This document shows, in pieces, positions 48,178 to 59,360 of a DNA stretch of 64,000 nt; position 1 is the first letter of the stretch, and every line of letters begins with the position of its first letter. The stretch is taken from the NCBI GenBank assembly GCA_951804985.1, contig OX638131.1:89416349-89480348 (forward strand), written 5' to 3'. The translations under genes were made by a program, and so were the position numbers. The stretch comes from Dryomyza anilis. Taxonomy: Eukaryota > Arthropoda > Insecta > Diptera > Dryomyzidae. The notes beneath the pieces were generated by a model. The model saw nothing but the letters and a program-made list of their open reading frames with translations, searched no databases and was not told the DNA's origin.

Positions 48178-48386
48178 AAAAAATACTATATAAATTATAG
48201 TTTTTTACAATTAAAAATAGTCAATAGGATAAATTATTATTTTAATCGGAAAATACCATTAAATACTATAAAATACCATGATATTGCCAATGAGTTTATA
48301 TGAAAAGATTTATTTTTTCTATACTATTAAATCAATAATTGTCCTATTGACCAATTTTCATGGAATTTGAGGGAGTTTTATTCTGA
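48178..48386. repeat. Foldback repeat
   Basis: AGTCAATAGGATAAATTATT (about 48228-48247) is inverted as AATAATTGTCCTATTGACC (about 48333-48351). The edges CCCAGAAAAAATACT and TTTTATTCTGAGTG may be imperfect inverted termini of a small MITE. Confidence 0.45.
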
Positions 48387-49305
48387 GTGTAGGATTATAA
48401 TGAAATTTATACCTTGTTATTGCACTTCGAGAACAAGTAAAAAAAAAATATTTTTTGAATGTTTTTTTTAGAGTACTGTTGTATGTTATCAAAAAAGTTA
48501 AATTTTTGTTATTAAGAAAGAAATGTTTAAAATTGTCGGATGTTGTATATCTTTTGAAATACAAACAAGATTAACAAATAGTTTAACTATGCCTAAATGG
48601 TGCCAAGTTATGTATAATTGCGATATTGGGTCAAGTGGGATACGTAACACTACACAACAGCCATTCTGCGTTGCAGTCAAAGTTATTTTTGTATTATGTA
48701 AAATGACGCTCTGATTCCGAAAATATGATTTAATAATGTTTGTTTGAAGAGGTTTACAAAATATGGGCCAATAACTTTTGAGCCGAGCTTTCAAAAAAGG
48801 TGCTCACATTTATTTGTAAATATCTCGCGTTTTAAATAACACATATGATCAAGTGTTATATCGAATGAAAGGTAATTAAATATTCAATAAACAATTCTCA
48901 GAATATTTTTAAATTGGTTCATTAGTTTAAGAGAACTCGATAGGGGAACTTGAAAAAAGCATTTTTTTTTTCAACAAATATTTATGAAAAAATTCATTTT
49001 AAAAAAATGGAAATAAATCGAATAAATTAGATAATATAAAAATTTTAATTTTCCAAAATTAGTTCACCGTCTTTCGAAAAAATTGTGCTATCAATGCCAA
49101 AAATATATGGGTAACATTAGAGGATAAAAAAAGATATGTGAAAGCGATATAATTGAGTGCTATACAAATAGGCATAATCACGCTAATTTTTTTATAACAT
49201 TATTTTTAATACTTAACGAGATATGCGATCTAAAAAAGTAAACCCATATCTCGAAGTGGACGTAATAGATTACGTTGACTAATTCGTCTCATTTTCGCAC
49301 TTTGT

Positions 49306-49488
49306 TTTTTTTTTTTGGAATATCTACTAAGATCCACTCAGACAGACTATATCCATTGTACTGTGAAATGTATTCCCTACAATTTTGTGGTTAATATCAC
49401 CACGAGCGCCCATGCCCAAACCGGGATTCGAACCCGAAACCTTCAGAATGCAAGTCCAGCGCGCTACCTCTGGACTGCTGAGGCCGGC
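49306..49488 (-). mobile_element. tRNA-Ala-like SINE with A-rich tail
   Basis: On the minus strand an A box CAGTCCAGAGG and a perfect B box GGTTCGAATCC lie in a tRNA-like head; the seven-base loop CTTGCAT would give anticodon TGC (Ala). The 3' part of the cloverleaf is replaced by a body of about 100 bp ending in an A13-A14 run. It is unrelated to the 18930 SINE family. No clear target duplication. Confidence 0.75.
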
Positions 49489-49554
49489 TGAATTTGAATT
49501 ACTATTCTACTAAAATATATTGAAAATAAATTTAACATCACTCGGAATAGCAGT

Positions 49555-49730
49555 TTTAAAGTTATCGTGTATAGTCGGACAGACAGACGGTCATATCTAA
49601 ATCGACTCGGAAAGTGATGTTGATCAAGAAAATATACACTTTTTCATAACAGTCATGCCTACTAAGAGGCGCTAAAATATCCTCACATACATTTTATAAC
49701 TAGTAACCCCATGGGTATAGGGTATAAACA
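49555..49730 (-). mobile_element. Fragment of a DINE-like element
   Basis: Minus strand: GGGTATAGGGTATAAAC edge, AGTGTATATTTTCTTGATCA core region, TCGATTTAGATATGACC, and a GTCY array of only about four units, followed by ATACACGATAACTTTAAAAC. Confidence 0.65.
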
Positions 49731-50772
49731 TAAAATGCGATTTTTTTAGTTAATACTCAGTTACAATGCTTTCACATGATTTTTTCTGTTCTCAAAATGT
49801 ATCCTTAGATTTCTTTTAATTTTACATCATTTTCTTTAAAAATGTGCAGGCTAATTTTGAAATATTACAAACTCTGCATTATCTTGCGTTTTCAATTTTT
49901 CGCCATTTTTTAAATGCATTTTTGAATAAAATTTTGTTCGAAAAAAATTTACGTTTTTCGAGTTCTTCTATAGAGTTCTCTTAAATCAGTGAACCAATTC
50001 CAAAGTGTTGTAAGAAATGTTTGTTGGATATTTAATTACCTTTCATTCGATATAACAATTGAGCATATGAGTTTTAGTAAACGCGAGACATTTACAAATA
50101 TATGTGACCACCTTTTTGAAAGCCAAGTACAAAAGTTATTGCCCGAAATCTCGTAAACCTATCAATAGAAAATTTTTTAATTCATATATTCAAATTCTGC
50201 GAGTCATTTCCAATAATACAAAAATTATGGAATTTACTGAAAACTCATTTTGTTGTGTAGTGTAATTTAAGCAAAAGTTTGTTGTAATTTTAGTAAAAAT
50301 CTTGTGTTATATGAAATATGTAATTGATTTAGCCAAGAATTCCGTACCCACTCAGAATATTTTGACAGAAGTAAATGCATCTTTTTCGAAATTTCTAACA
50401 TTTATGGATTTAAACATTCCTTATTCTTATTTTTCTTATTTTTTCTTACATTATCATTCTTTTTTATTACCTTATTTTAATGTTTTTTTGTTCTTAATGA
50501 TTAATTATGAAAAAAACACAATATGAAAAAAGGACCAAAATAGCATTTCGGTAAAATTTGTGAAGTTTCCCACTTGACCCCAACATTTTTCATTAAGTCC
50601 GAAATTCAGCTGTTTAGAAAAGTCGCTCAAAAATCAATTAAATGGCATATGGTATCTGTTAGTGCAAAAATTAAGATCATAAACCAGTCTACCCTTGGAG
50701 AAATTTACCCCATTACGGAAGACATGATCTGATCATGGCCTTATCATTCTCGTCATATAACTTATCGGGTTA

Positions 50773-51228
50773 CCCTAGTGGAAATTTGCCCGATGCGCCA
50801 TCGGGAAATGATCGGGGTTTCGTCAGGTAACCCATATTAGAGCAAATATGATCATTGCCTTGTCATGCCCTTATCATGCTCAGCATAGGGTTTACATTAT
50901 CGAAACAGCCAATGGTCCCGATCAAAGCTACATTAGTTGTTCCTCATAAAGAAATTTTCATCGGGCAATGATCAGGTTTTAATGAGGTATGATATTTTAT
51001 TTCATCGGGTATTTGTAGTGCTTTCGTATGCTCATGTTTTAACAATGCAATGGTCAGATAAATAATGATATGGGGAATTACCCGATCAGTACATGATCAT
51101 TGCCTGAGATGAGTACATGATCTGGACACTGCGTTACAAGGGCATCGTGGGCCTCGTCATATCCCGATAATCTCAAATAATGACATGATCAGTTCATGAG
51201 CATGGCCCTACCAAAATTTCTACTAGGG
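50773..51228. mobile_element. MITE with CCCTAGTRGAAATTT ends, TTA duplication
   Basis: Left CCCTAGTGGAAATTTG and right CAAAATTTCTACTAGGG form inverted ends; TTA lies directly outside both (50770-50772, 51229-51231), compatible with PIF/Harbinger. The interior is rich in TGATCATG-type words. A further CTACTAGGG right end sits at about 51283, so the element may be compound. Flanks 50700-50770 are similar in style. Confidence 0.6.
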
Positions 51229-51559
51229 TTACGACAAAGGAAAATTTCAATTATCAGGTCCCTATCATACGCCTAGTACAATTTCTACTAGGGTATGCAA
51301 TAGACCCTTCAAAAGAATTTAAAAATTATTCAAATCTACATTTTGGTGCAAAATAAAAACGTGTCCCACTTTACCCGAGGTTTAAACTACGTTTCACAAA
51401 TTCGTTCGCATAATATTTGTATATATTTAAAAATATTTCTTCACTTTACGACTGTTTCATTATTTTTAAAATTAATATTCGTAATATATACGAACAATAT
51501 AAATTTCTTAAATATACAAATCTTTATTTTATATGAATCAAGTCATTTTAACAAAAGCA

Positions 51560-52040
51560 TTCGTTAAATTTACAAAAATTCATAAACATCTTTTGTAACA
51601 TTACGAAAACTCTACGAATTCTTTAATGTACCAATTTAATGATTTTATTTGTAATACAAAACACACTTAACACTGTATTTAATTTATTGGAAATTAAAAT
51701 TAAATTTACATTTTGATATTATATATTTATTTTAAAATATTATCTATGACTAAAAATAAATTGAAATTACTAAATTCAGTACTAAATTCAGGTGCTAAAC
51801 ATTTGTTAAATATACAAATATTCAGAAACTTATTTAGTAACTTTACGAAAACTTTACGAATCCTTTAAGGAATCATTTTCAATTTAGGGATTTCATTTAT
51901 ATTACAAAATGCACTTTACTGTATTTAATTTATAGGAATTTAAAATAAATGTACATTTTGATATTATATGTTTATTTTAAAGTATTATCTATGATAATAG
52001 TAATAAATTGAAATAACTAAAGCATAACTTCAGGTGCATA
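51560..52040 (+). repeat. Tandem duplication, period about 252 bp
   Basis: TACATTTTGATATTATAT at about 51699 and 51951, each followed by TTTATTTTAAARTATTATCT; upstream, TTACGAAAACTYTACGAATYC at 51600 and 51845. Two units, moderately diverged. No coding content. Confidence 0.75.
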
Positions 52041-52870
52041 TTATACATAATGCTTTATAAATAAATGTATTTATATAGTGTGTGCATGTACTACATATAT
52101 CCCCAATATATCCACTTATGCACATGAAAACGCTGCGATTAATTTAACGCCGTTAAACCTACAGAACTTTGCACACACAATGCTCACACAAAGTAGTATC
52201 TTTTGTAATTGTGTAACAAAATTTTGTATAATTAATATATGGCTTGAAGACACGCAGCATCGCTTATATTCTACAAAGTTGTTCAATGTTTTATGTCTTC
52301 AATAAGTTTTCTTTGCTGTAACCTTAAACTTGGAAAGGTATTTTAATCGAGTAATGTGCAGAGTACTATTTATACCTGGTGCAGATGAAAAATGTCTTAA
52401 TTGGGCTACTAACAGAATCTAATAGTTGGGTTTTTTTTATTTTCCTAGAAGAATTCCGATAACTTTTTGATATAAGTTCATTTGTGCATGCATTAAATAT
52501 AGCTTTATTGTCAAATGCAAAAAATTTATAAGTAAGTACACATAATCTGAATTTAAACTAAGAAGTTAACTCTTCATAACTAAAAATTTAAATTTTAAAA
52601 ATAAATACATTTTTTTAATTATTTCCTACTATACTTCAGTTATACTATACTAAAACTTTAAATATCTTGATTACCTCAAAGTTTACTTTAGTTTTAAATA
52701 TGACGAATATTTTAAAATATACAAAATTTTTAAAATTTAAAATTTTCCTAAACCTCAACGTCATGTTAAACAAAAATTTTAAAGTTTACGTTAAATAAAA
52801 ATTAGGAAGATTACAAGATATTCACGCAACTAAATAAATAAAAATTCACCAACCACCGGGATTCATCATA
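52041..52870. other. AT-rich intergenic, no supported gene
   Basis: The frame near 52078-52305 lacks domains. Otherwise homopolymer-rich DNA. Confidence 0.45.
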
Positions 52871-52871
52871 T

Positions 52872-53404
52872 TTTTACGAAAAGATGTAATGTGCCCCATA
52901 GTGCAAGCAATCAACAATAATTAATGAAACGCAAGACAATTCAGCGCACTAAGCATGTGTTAGAAAGAGACGGAAGATCATTCAGCGCACTCAGAGCGCA
53001 TTCAGAGATGGAAGATCACCGCATTAAAACACATGAGTGCGAATGAGATGCCAATAGCATGCGTCATTCACGAAACGAGTAGAAGGTTCTCGAAACAAGT
53101 CGAAGCTCGTCGGACGTGTCGAACTGATGCATGCAGTATATAAGGGAGCCGCATCAGAGGTACAGCACTTCAGTTGTGATTTGATAGTGAACTAGTGCGT
53201 CTCGTGAGTGAACATTGTTAAGCTAAATTGTATAAATTCAGCAGTTGATATAAGTGATTAATCTTTAAGTTGTTATTTAAATAAAGTTAATTAATACTAG
53301 TTGAAATAATACTAGTTAAAACCAAATAGAGTGTTTTTATTTTGTACACAATCCAGCGATACGAACTCGTAGAATAGTTTTCCGTAGACTGAATTTTCGT
53401 TACA
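52872..53404 (+). mobile_element. Solo LTR, Gypsy-type, diverged copy
   Basis: Same family as 45631-46163, also 533 bp but with small indels (for example in the GCGCACTCAGAGCGC region). Ends TTTTACGAAAAG (TG decayed to TT) and TTTTCGTTACA; ATAT lies on both sides (52868-52871, 53405-53408). A TATATAAG promoter word is kept. It is the most diverged of the three. Confidence 0.9.
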
Positions 53405-54990
53405 ATATTTATGATTTCATTCATTGAATTAAAATCGCTTTTTTTCAATGTTTTACATTTTCAATAAATTTTTTAACATCAAATTTCAAACAAAAATTTG
53501 TCTCCATTAAAGATTTATAATTATTTTTTAAATAAATATGGTTGGATGAACAAAATTCTTCGCATAATTTGCAAATAAAAATCACAAATCTTATAAAAAT
53601 TTTAAATACATAAATTTGTAAATGGAAACACATTTTGGTTTTAAATTTGATCTTAAATAAATATTGAATCTAAAAACATTAAAAAAATATACGATTCAAT
53701 GAATGAAATCATCACTATGATGAATCCTGTTTCTTGCCGGACATTTTTTTGTGTGTTAACTTGGCAAACACTTTGAAATTCTCTGAAAGTAATAAATAAA
53801 ATTAAGATTTCAACTCACTTAAATGCTAAATTTTAAATTTCACTAAAACTTTAGCAAAATTTAAAATTTTAATATAAATTTTGTTTTGACCTCAAGTTTC
53901 ACCAATACTTAAGTTTTCACTTAAACAAAAATTTGAGTAAAAATTAAATATCAGTTAAACTATTAATTTAGATAAATCTTAAAATTTCATTAAAACATAA
54001 AATTCCCTAAGACATCAAATTTTAACAATATTCATAATTCATTTGCTTGAAAGATTGGGTGACAGAATAACGTTACTTGAAATTGAACTAAAAAAAATCC
54101 ATAAATTTCACTGAAATTTAAAATTTTACTAATTTGCAAAATAAAACTTATCTTCCAAATTAAATTAAATTTTTGTTAAATGCCATATTTCGTAAAAATG
54201 TTTGCATTCTGCATCCAATCCTTAGATTGAAGTTTTTGCTTTTGCATATTTCCAAAAACTGATTGACAGTAACCTCTGCCCGCCAGTAACTGCTTGTCAG
54301 ATACGCTTCACTAATCAAAAACACTAAAAAGTTTCTAGCTTAAATACACCAAAATATAATTATAAAATTTGCGCAATACATAGCAGCAAATTTATGTTCA
54401 ACTGTTTCCGGAAATTCTACATAAACTGATTGCATGTCAAATTGGAATGTGAAATGCAAATAATGTTTGTTAGATTTTATAATAAAAATATAGATTATAT
54501 GAAATATTTAATAATTTAATAGCATTTTGACTTTCTACCAGAATAAACATTTGAGTTTATCATTTAATTGAAATATATCATTTAAGTTTAATTTTTTAGT
54601 TTCTGTAAAATAAAATATTTTATTGTATTTCATATTCCAACAAATATATTAGTAGATAGAACTTTGATTTTACTAAAATTTTAAATACCAAATTGCGTGG
54701 TTTTCTTGTACAAACTATCTTTCACTAAGTTCAATATTTGATATACAATAAGTAAGTTGGCAAGAGTGCAGAAAGTTGTCTCAAATTGTCGGATAAAACT
54801 CAAACTACTACTGTCTGAATGTAAGTAGACCAATGACTCATCTGAGCATAGATTCTTTAACTCAGTGTTTTATCAACTTCACTATAATATTGTTTCATTT
54901 AAAAGGTATAAAACTTTAAACTTTTATTTTTGTTTTAGAACTACATAAAGTTCCGTAGTTAATGTACATTGTTTTCATAAGGTTTGAAGT
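53405..54990. other. AT-rich intergenic, no supported gene
   Basis: Short MITE-like piece at about 53690-53755 (GATTCAATGAATGAAATCATC with final TTTTTTTGTGTG). The rest is featureless. Minus frame at 53445-53633 is AT-biased with no domain. Confidence 0.45.
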
Positions 54991-55084
54991 GTTGCGAAAT
55001 AGTGACATAGTATCATCACCATGTCACTATGGAACAGAGACGATATTGTCGTTTAATAAATATTATATATGGCCATAGTCGTCG

Positions 55085-55745
55085 GTGATAGTTTAAATTG
55101 TGTGGACGAGAAAATTCAAAATCTCGGTCGATATCAACTTTAATATCGAAAAATAAATAACCTCTAATAGTTAAGACGAAATTCTGACAACGAGATTGAA
55201 TTAATTAATTTTAGTTCTGAAACTCACAAAAACTGTTGTAAATATTTCTCATAAAATGTGCATATATTACATAAACAAAGTCATTTTTTTTATGTTTATT
55301 TTTTTTTCATTGCTACCTTGTACATTCCATGTATGTGTATTGTAGTACAACCATCCAGTTGGCAACAAAAGCTTCTTGTACAACAACACCCACGAGTTGT
55401 GATTGTTGTGCAATATAAATTCCCGAAAAAAACCGATCAATTATTGCGATTCCCATAATTTTGTTGTTGCGCTTTCAGAAGAAGCAGAAGATATGTGAAA
55501 CTAATAAAGCGAAAATACACAAAAAGCAATACACAAAAAAAATTAGGTACACTGTTAAAACGTTTATTCATTAAAAATATAATTTTATGTTTTATAAATT
55601 AAACCATAGATCTTAACTTAAGAAAACTTCATTATTTTGCAATTAACAAAAAAAAAAAAAAACTCAGAAGAAAGCATAAAAATATAATATTATTAATTTT
55701 TTGTTTAAGTGCATGGTTCACAAACAACGAACGACACTAGCGTAG
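55085..55745. repeat. Dispersed repeat, partner at 58965-59645
   Basis: Shared segments in order: ACGAGA.AATTCAAAATCTC, CAGTTGGCAACAA, AATTCCCG, TTGTTGTTGC, CAATTAACAAAAAAAA and CACTAGCGTAGC. Probably two copies of one unclassified element; neither encodes a recognisable protein. Confidence 0.55.
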
Positions 55746-55756
55746 CATGTTTTTTG

Positions 55757-56411
55757 TAAAGGGTTTTTCAACAGGGACACTACAATAGTAGAACGACAGG
55801 GACAGTAAACGACGCCATATTTCTTGCCGCTCTTTTTACTTTTCTCTTCAGTAAGGTTTGCCATTTCATGATGGAAAGATATAATATAATAGTTTGGCGC
55901 TACAGTCCTGTATAGAACTTCGGCCGAGCTCTCTCACCATTTTGAGCTGTGCGTGTTATATTTGTACTTAAAGTGGTGGGACCTACAGTTTATTGCCGAA
56001 TCCGAACGGCGGGTAAGAGCTTTTCATAGGCAATGGTTTTTACTCTCGTAGGTTTGCCATTTACTGACGAGAGGTAGCGCGGTATAGAAAAATGTTTCTA
56101 TGAAAAGATGTTGTTAGCCCCAGTCCAGGATTGAACCGGGGACCTTTCGGTTCGCAGTCCAACGCACTAACCACTGAGCTACCGCGGCTAAGGTTTACCA
56201 TTTCACCATGGAAAGATATACGAATTCGAATTTTGGTAGTAAATTTTAATAATTTGGACTCATTGTTGGCTCGTATATCTTTCCATCGTGAAATGGCAAA
56301 CCTTACTGAAGAGAAATGTCAAAATGAGAAATGTCGCTCTACTTTGGTAGCATCCCTGTTGAAAACCCCTTAAAAAAACTTTTGTAGCGCTCTTATTGAA
56401 AAACCCTTTAG
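55757..56411. mobile_element. Inverted-repeat MITE carrying a SINE
   Basis: AAAGGGTTTTTCAACAGGGA at the left; the right side ends GAAAAACCCTTTA, preceded by a second TCCCTGTTGAAAACCCC. The inner arm TCTCTTCAGTAAGGTTTGCC (55845) is inverted at 56270-56312 with a single mismatch over about 43 bp. The SINE at 55884-56189 sits between. No coding capacity. Confidence 0.7.
55884..56189 (-). mobile_element. tRNA-derived SINE, near full length
   Basis: Minus-strand copy of the 18930 family with a perfect A box (TAGCTCAGTGG) and B box GGTTCAATCC; the body is complete and the 3' end short. It is bordered by 31-bp direct repeats with three mismatches (55853-55883, 56190-56220; AAGGTTT.CCATTTCA pattern), far longer than the 13 bp at the other copies. 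Confidence 0.92.
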
Positions 56412-57013
56412 TTGACATCGAAAAAACTAACAAAACACATGCATAGTCTCACTACGAACGACACTAGCGTAGAAGTAACAAATAGTTTTCATGGGTTATA
56501 ATCTAATTTATAGGGGAGCTTAGGCCACGTTTGGGTTTTCTTCAAAAAAAAGTATATTTGAATTATTTTTCAAATTCTTTTGATGGATCTATTCTACATG
56601 ATCTAACTTTTTGCATTAACAATTTCGGACTTTTGGGGTAAAACTTTAAAATTATCACCAAAATGCTATTTTAATATTTTTTCATGTTTAGTTTTTCTTT
56701 TTTTATAACAAGGTCATTATATTAAGGATAAAAAAAAACATTACAATAAGGTAAAAAAATAATGGTAATACAAGAAAAAGTAAGAAGAAAAAATATTTCA
56801 ATTCATAAACATCTTAGTAGTTATGTGAAATAAATCCGAAATAAAATGATTGATTTACTCCCAGTAAGAATATTCTGGTGTTGCAGGTCATCAAGTTTGC
56901 ACATGCTATGTTTTTTGTTCTGCAATTCAGAGGTTATATTAGTTGAAGTCAAAATGTTCCTTTTAATTAAAATATTTTCTTGGCCAAACTTATTAAATAA
57001 TTCACATAACACA

Positions 57014-57400
57014 CACGCTGCAAATAAAAGGGCTCTCTCAAACATAATTTTGCAGGCATTAACATCTATGTTTGGAATTTTATATAAACATAATATATAA
57101 TTGACTGATAAATCATTTGTAAACAGGGTTGTATGGAGACTTGAACAGTGTTGTAATGAGCTCTGACTTACATTATAATATCCCGGAAACATTGTTATGT
57201 TGCCCCTTAAAATGGAGTATGTTCTAATGGAAACATAATAATTACTACATCCAAATAAAATAAATATTTAAACTGAAACATAAATATGTTCAAAATAAAA
57301 TATGATTTTGAACGACCTGAATATAAATATGTTTCCAGTGAAACATATCAGTTGTTTCAGTTCAAAAAGTAGGATGTTTTCATAGAAATATATTTAAATA
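57014..57400. repeat. Diverged relative of the 19.5-20.9 kb MITE
   Basis: CACGCTGCAAATAAAAGGGC and TTTTGCAGGCATTAA match, inverted, the right end near 20835-20892; ACATAAATATGTT words recur as at 20660-20760. The long minus frame over 56821-57192 overlaps this repeat. Confidence 0.55.
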
Positions 57401-57539
57401 TTTTTGGAAAGAAATCCTGAAAATAAAATAGAAATCAAATGTTGTTTTTTTTTATTAATTTTTATTAAAAATCTTGAAACACGCACAGTGGGAATTTATA
57501 ATAATTGAATTTATATACAAATTTTTAAACGCATAAATA

Positions 57540-57711
57540 AATAATTCGTTTAAAACTGCAAGTACAAGTGATGGCATCAATGAATGCACAATTGCACCAG
57601 CAGACGCTAAACCAGACGATCCAGGCTTGCTTTATATTTGATACAGTTACAGTTGGTCTCAGTACAGCACATAGCGTAGACAAGGAATTCACGGAGGCTT
57701 TTGTAAAAAAC
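57540..57711 (+). CDS. Unrecognised short ORF with non-AT-biased codons
   Basis: Open from a TAA near 57537 to TGA near 57711; the first ATG gives 52 residues, MASMNAQLHQQTLNQT to VKNMPNSV. Composition is unusually protein-like for this window (balanced A, T, V, N, Q, D, E; few Lys/Phe runs) and it sits in a short GC-richer island. I recognise no family. No splice acceptor with a clear pyrimidine tract precedes it. It could be a terminal exon, a fragment of a degenerate gene, or chance. Confidence 0.25.
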
Positions 57712-57884
57712 ATGCCAAATTCTGTTTGATAATCGAAACACAGATTTTTATTTGTGGTTTTTTCACATTAGTTTCAGAAATTATATACTGCACTATATTA
57801 TACTCTGTTACTATTAGTACTTTTTATAACACAATTTATATATTTAATTTACAAATAACAAATTATTACCGACGCGAGCACGTT

Positions 57885-58205
57885 TTCTCAACGAACGAAC
57901 AAAAGACACGTACGCAGAAAATGCCGATCAACGAGTGTCAACTTTATATACAAGAATTAATTTTTTGTCTGTTTCAAACACCAATGACCCTATACATACT
58001 TCAAACGATGACAAAAGAGACGTAGGTAGAAAATTCTGCCCAACGAGTGCCAATTCGTATACAAGAAGAATGTTGCAAGAATACACTTATATAAATCCAA
58101 TTTCTTTTTTGTGTGTTTGTAACCACCAATATGTTCAAACGATGGCAAAAGATGGCGTAGGTAGAAAATGCTGCACAACGTTGCCAACTTCGGCAGCCGA
58201 TATAT
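57885..58205 (+). repeat. Tandem repeat, about 2.5 units of 112-135 bp
   Basis: AAAAGACACGTACGCAGAAA (57900), AAAAGAGACGTAGGTAGAAA (58012) and AAAAGATGGCGTAGGTAGAA (58147), each followed by CAACGAGTG/CAACGTTG and CCAA segments. Overlapping frames here are repeat translations. Confidence 0.65.
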
Positions 58206-58267
58206 TATCGAATTAAGACGAGCGTTGCGAACAAATGATTAGCATTTTCTGTGTTTCGAAACATAGT

Positions 58268-58412
58268 TTTAACCAAGGATTGAAACCGTAACCGAAACCG
58301 ATATCCGTATAAAACCGTTTCATTTTCAAAACAGTAACCGTAACCGAAACCGTTATACGAAAATCAGAAATAAACCGATATCCAAAACCGAAATAAACGG
58401 TTTCGGTTTTAT
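58268..58412 (+). repeat. ACCGAAACCG-rich cluster
   Basis: Irregular repeats of AACCGAAACCG, GTAACCG and ATAAACCG over about 145 bp, followed by the inverted word GGTTTCGGTTTT, so it can pair with itself. Confidence 0.7.
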
Positions 58413-59281
58413 ACCAGTTTTTATAAAAGTATAAAAAGACACAAAAAAACATATTTTATTTTATATAGAAGATCTTAAAAATAAGACATGTTTAACTGTC
58501 ATTTAATAAAATTTGGATTTTCCAAAATAAAAATGTTTGTTGTACAAAAATTCACCTGAGGTTTTTTTTAGAAACAAATGGTCTTTGGTCTAAAATTTGT
58601 TTTTTGTTTCATTAATTTGTGTAGCGGTTAGTGATGATCATTTGCTAAAACAAGACAAGAAATGGTAATCTTGTTTTTGCATAGGTACATATGATCTGGT
58701 TCTGGCAATACCTTTTTTGGTCTTGCATGCAAGAATCTTCCAAAATTTTTTAAATTTTAAATAAAAGATCAAAGACAAATATCTTAAACAGCATATTAAT
58801 TATGAAAACGAATAGAATTTGAACCCTAATTGTATTTAAGTTACTTATTTTCCATATTTTCAATTTCTTCAACTAAAAAAAAATTATTTGAAAAAAAAAA
58901 ATACAATAACATCAAAATTTGAATTATATTTTAACAAGAATTAACTAATTAAAAATAATTGCATAGATCAAGTGATGTTGACGAGACAATTCAAAATCTC
59001 AAGGCCATAATAAAATGAACATTTACATTCATAAGAAATATAAGAAATATTTCGTATAGGCATATTTCTGTTTTCGTCAGAGTTAAAAAAAAACCGTATG
59101 CTACAAGTACCGTATATTCAAGAGAACACAAACAATATCTTGCAGGGTAACATTTATATTCGAAACACAATCTCAAACGCTATAAAGCGAACACTAACAG
59201 AACGAAGAGAAACAACAATAACAACAATTACGATGCGTATTCACACACTTTCACAACGACAACTCTTCGTTGTTATCCTGC

Positions 59282-59360
59282 ATCATCGAATGGCAACAAA
59301 CAGACGCTTGACAACAGACAGACGCTTGACAACGGACAGACGCATGACAACAGACAGTAG
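59282..59360 (+). repeat. 18-bp minisatellite
   Basis: About four units of CAGACGCTTGACAACAGA with small variants. It would translate as a TDRRLT repeat in an otherwise domain-free frame. Confidence 0.85.

Larger units (their letters stand above)
48628..50580. mobile_element. Long imperfect inverted-repeat element (GGGTCAAGTGGGA ends)
   Basis: GGGTCAAGTGGGA at 48628-48640 is inverted at 50568-50580. The arms (about 48641-48990 and 49930-50290) match in inverted order: ACACTACACAACA, TTTTTGTATTAT, TATATCGAATGAAAGGTAAT and AAGAGAACTC. There is about 280 bp of extra sequence between the right arm and right tip. The centre received a tRNA-derived SINE and a DINE fragment. No transposase is seen. 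A similar motif (TCCCACTTTACCC) lies at about 51363, 60030 and 60050. Confidence 0.6.

Noticed and set aside
49420..49488. A functional tRNA-Ala gene on the minus strand
   Set aside because: The acceptor arms do not pair and the sequence runs into a body and A tail, as in a SINE.
56821..57192. 123-codon minus-strand frame
   Set aside because: It overlaps a dispersed repeat (57014-57400) related to 20.8 kb, is AT-biased and has no domain.
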